This document shows, one piece after another, positions 6,044 through 6,477 of a stretch of 6,477 nucleotides of DNA; position 1 is the stretch's first letter; every line of letters starts with the position of its first letter. The position numbers and the translations under genes are program-made. Below the pieces are notes generated by a model that saw nothing but the letters and a program-made list of their open reading frames with translations, searched no databases and was not told the DNA's origin. The stretch lies in the NCBI GenBank assembly GCA_003661105.1, contig QMVM01000112.1, positions 1 to 6,477 of the forward strand. The letters run 5' to 3'. Source of the DNA: Methanosarcinales archaeon (lineage in GTDB: Archaea > Halobacteriota > Methanosarcinia > Methanosarcinales > Methanogasteraceae).

Positions 6044-6477
6044 ATGGGGGACGTGGTGTATGGACCTACTAACGATGAGATTCATGCCGCGTACCAGCAA
6101 GGGGAAGAGTCTACTATCCAACTATTCGATTACCTCCCCTAAGAATTACAGACCAGGCAAGATCAATTACAAGCCCTGTAAGATCAGCTGAACAAGAACA
6201 GCAAAAACAGCAGCAAGCCACCTTCCAGCGATGGGCTCAAAAAGACGCCCCGCACCAAAAGCTCGGAGGTTGCCGGGCAACAAAAAGAACGGCGGACAGG
6301 ACGGGCATGTTGATCACACATTGGAACCTGTGGAAGAACCGGATCACATAGAAGTGCATGTTGCAGATCGGTGCACAGTGTGCGGCGCAACTCTCGAAGA
6401 TGTCGAAGCGGATGATTACCAGAAGCGGCAGGTCTTCGACATTCCGCCCGTAAAAATTAAAAATCGAGGTAACAGAA
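6044..6477 (+). pseudogene. IS66-family transposase (TnpC), broken N-terminal part, continues past the window
   Basis: Frame-switched translation gives the N-terminal third of an IS66 transposase. From ATG 6044 it reads MGDVVYGPTNDEIHAAYQQG, then a leucine-zipper-like coiled coil, ELQTRQDQLQAL..DQL, then the highly typical NKNSKNSSKPPSSDGLKK. The frame is broken by TAA at 6140-6142 and TAA at 6179-6181. Near 6275-6281 the reading shifts by one base to NGGQDGHVDHTLEPVEEPDH, then a zinc-finger-like RCTVCGATLEDVE and YQKRQVFDIPPVKI. A 7-nt near-duplication at 6452-6465 shifts the frame again; the next bases then read IEVTE, as expected for the family. The DDE catalytic domain would lie beyond the right edge. 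The copy cannot encode an active transposase. IS66 elements occur in both bacteria and methanogenic archaea, so its origin is not resolved. Confidence 0.88.
6044..6477. mobile_element. Remnant of an IS66-family insertion sequence
   Basis: The transposase remnant marks an old insertion next to gatC. The left border should lie between 5943 and 6044, but I could not recognise a terminal inverted repeat or target duplication. The accessory genes tnpA and tnpB, present upstream of tnpC in many IS66 elements, are absent on this side, so this is a tnpC-only type or a truncated copy. Confidence 0.7.

Noticed and set aside
6140..6181. Recoding of stops in the transposase (pyrrolysine)
   Set aside because: Both stops are TAA, not TAG, and the frame is further broken by two indels.
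6184..6390. Minus-strand frame across the transposase remnant
   Set aside because: Antisense to clearly recognisable IS66 coding sequence.

Overview
The window is a piece of an archaeal chromosome, almost certainly from a euryarchaeon of the methanogen/ANME type (class Methanomicrobia in the broad sense). The evidence is archaea-specific: a GatE subunit of the GatDE tRNA amidotransferase, an archaeal-lipid geranylgeranyl reductase, a degenerate PGF-CTERM surface-protein tail, an AbrB-PhoU fusion regulator, and TATA-box promoters about 25-28 nt from start codons, consistent with leaderless or near-leaderless transcripts. A genus cannot be named from the sequence alone.

Layout. Positions 1-3202 (minus strand) hold a tight three-gene operon transcribed as gatE, a small 2[4Fe-4S] ferredoxin, then a geranylgeranyl reductase that runs off the left edge. 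GatE and the ferredoxin overlap by one base (TAATT) and the ferredoxin and reductase by four (ATGA). The ferredoxin has no ATG, GTG or TTG start; the best start is an ATT behind a strong Shine-Dalgarno sequence. Positions 3203-3440 hold the gatE promoter and GC-rich sequence with no convincing gene. Positions 3440-4257 (plus strand) are the eroded 3' half of a secreted, N-glycosylation-rich surface protein with a C-terminal PGF-CTERM-like anchor, broken by one in-frame TGA and at least three frame changes. A hairpin plus T-tract (4281-4316) follows it.

Positions 4379-4564 encode a 61-residue two-helix membrane protein of unknown function with a clear leaderless promoter. It converges on an AbrB-PhoU regulator gene (5593-4589, minus strand). 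That gene is divergent from gatC (5643-5942, plus strand) across a 49-bp, TATA-rich spacer. The right edge (from about 6044) is the N-terminal part of a decayed IS66-family transposase, sitting where gatA would be expected after gatC.

How the genes work together. GatE (Gln-tRNA(Gln) formation with GatD) and GatC (part of GatCAB) belong to the two archaeal tRNA-dependent amidation systems but lie in separate transcription units here. The ferredoxin and reductase form a plausible electron-transfer pair for saturating archaeol side chains. I found no CRISPR array, tRNA, rRNA or defence cassette. The housekeeping genes are intact, while the surface-protein and transposase remnants carry many lesions, which looks like real decay rather than general sequencing error. 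I do not see a clear new multi-gene system. The best leads are the apparent ATT start codon, the small leaderless membrane protein beside the PhoU regulator, the shared TATA region and the gatC/IS66 junction.
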